In this document: piece after piece, positions 5,870-6,288 of the stretch
How positions within the stretch are numbered: position 1 is the stretch's first letter
How the letters are laid out: each line of letters opens with the position of its first letter
Origin: Anaerolineae bacterium
GTDB taxonomy: Bacteria; Chloroflexota; Anaerolineae; Aggregatilineales; UBA3940
Length of the DNA stretch: 6,288 nt
NCBI GenBank assembly: GCA_016926985.1
Contig: JAFGNO010000198.1
Location: forward strand, 1 to 6,288
Direction: 5' to 3'
The notes under the pieces: generated by a model
The model's input: only the letters and a program-made list of their open reading frames with translations
What the model was told of the DNA's origin: nothing
The model's database searches: none
Position numbers and translations under genes: made by a program

Positions 5870-6288
5870 ATGAATTTCGCACTCAGTGATGAACAGAGGA
5901 TGTTCCGGAAAGCCGTTACCGATTTTGCGGCTAACGAACTGGCCCCATACGCATCGGAAGTGGACGAAAAGCAGGAACTGCGCTGGGAGGCCATCGCAAA
6001 AATGCCCCTGCTTGGCCTGACAGGCTTGCAGGTGCCTGAGGAATATGGCGGGGCAGATATGGACAGCATCAGCGCCGCAATCGCCATTGAGGAGATCTCG
6101 CGCGCCTGCGGGAGCACGGGCCTGGCGCTGGCAGCACATAATGGACTGTGCTGCGCACCTCTTGTGAAATGGGGGACAAAAGAGCAGAAAGAAAAATACC
6201 TACCTGAACTGACCAGCGGAAAAACGCTTGGCTCTCTTGGCTTAACCGAGCCTGATGCCGGGTCTGACCTGGTTGGCGGAGTGCGCAC
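5870..6288 (+). CDS. Acyl-CoA dehydrogenase, N-terminal part (3'-truncated by window edge)
   Basis: This is an FAD-dependent acyl-CoA dehydrogenase, which oxidises an acyl-CoA to the trans-2-enoyl-CoA and passes electrons to electron-transfer flavoprotein, in fatty-acid or branched-chain amino-acid breakdown in the cytoplasm. The frame stays open to the end of the window, giving the first 139 of about 380 residues normally expected. The start MNFALSDEQRMFRKAV is typical of the all-alpha N-terminal domain. GLQVPEEYGGADMD (52-65) and AIEEISRACGSTGLAL (72-87) are well-conserved family segments. GLTEPDAGSD (124-133) is the family signature entering the middle beta domain. The catalytic Glu and the FAD-binding C-terminal domain lie beyond the edge, so chain-length or branched-chain specificity cannot be judged. 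It has its own strong ribosome binding site and is transcribed away from the DUF1232 gene. Confidence 0.95.
   Translation, partial: MNFALSDEQRMFRKAVTDFAANELAPYASEVDEKQELRWEAIAKMPLLGLTGLQVPEEYGGADMDSISAAIAIEEISRACGSTGLALAAHNGLCCAPLVKWGTKEQKEKYLPELTSGKTLGSLGLTEPDAGSDLVGGVR

Noticed and set aside
5845..6288. 147-codon minus-strand open frame to the right edge
   Set aside because: It is antisense to the clearly recognisable acyl-CoA dehydrogenase and its ribosome binding site.

Overview
The window is about 6.3 kb of gene-dense bacterial DNA of moderate GC content. It carries seven protein-coding genes, two of them cut by the window edges. I see no RNA genes, CRISPR array, insertion sequence or phage genes. 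The gene styles point to a Chloroflexota (Anaerolineae-like) bacterium. The clues are a TatC whose last loop reads TPTPDPVNM, a lipoprotein with a long Pro/Thr linker carrying a GCP/ERGxMLW-type domain, and a COG2403-type GTPase. This assignment is inference from family style; no phylogenetic marker is present.

Layout, left to right. Positions 1-558 (+) hold the C-terminal three quarters of TatC, the twin-arginine translocase receptor. A 189-bp gap follows, with a perfect 12-bp inverted repeat. Positions 748-2064 (+) encode a two-domain P-loop GTPase of the cyclic 2,3-diphosphoglycerate synthetase-like family. A hairpin separates it from 2147-3040 (+), a membrane-anchored alpha/beta hydrolase. 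After a short gap with a candidate promoter, 3159-4040 (+) encodes an isoaspartyl peptidase/L-asparaginase (Ntn hydrolase). Only 10 nt later, 4051-4890 (+) encodes a lipoprotein. A convergent gene at 4952-5725 (-) encodes a DUF1232 protein with a C-terminal tail carrying a duplicated peptide motif. It is divergent from 5870-6288 (+), the start of an acyl-CoA dehydrogenase that runs off the right edge. No non-coding stretch exceeds 190 bp.

The genes do not form one obvious pathway. The only tight pair is the asparaginase and the lipoprotein, which are probably co-transcribed. Two products are predicted to act outside the cytoplasmic membrane: the anchored hydrolase and the lipoprotein. Each has exactly two cysteines in its exported part, which fits a disulfide.

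I did not find a clear new multi-gene system. The best leads are the selectively conserved IIPPNExG repeat in the DUF1232 protein, the unassigned role of the bacterial COG2403 GTPase, and the duplicated domain of the lipoprotein.
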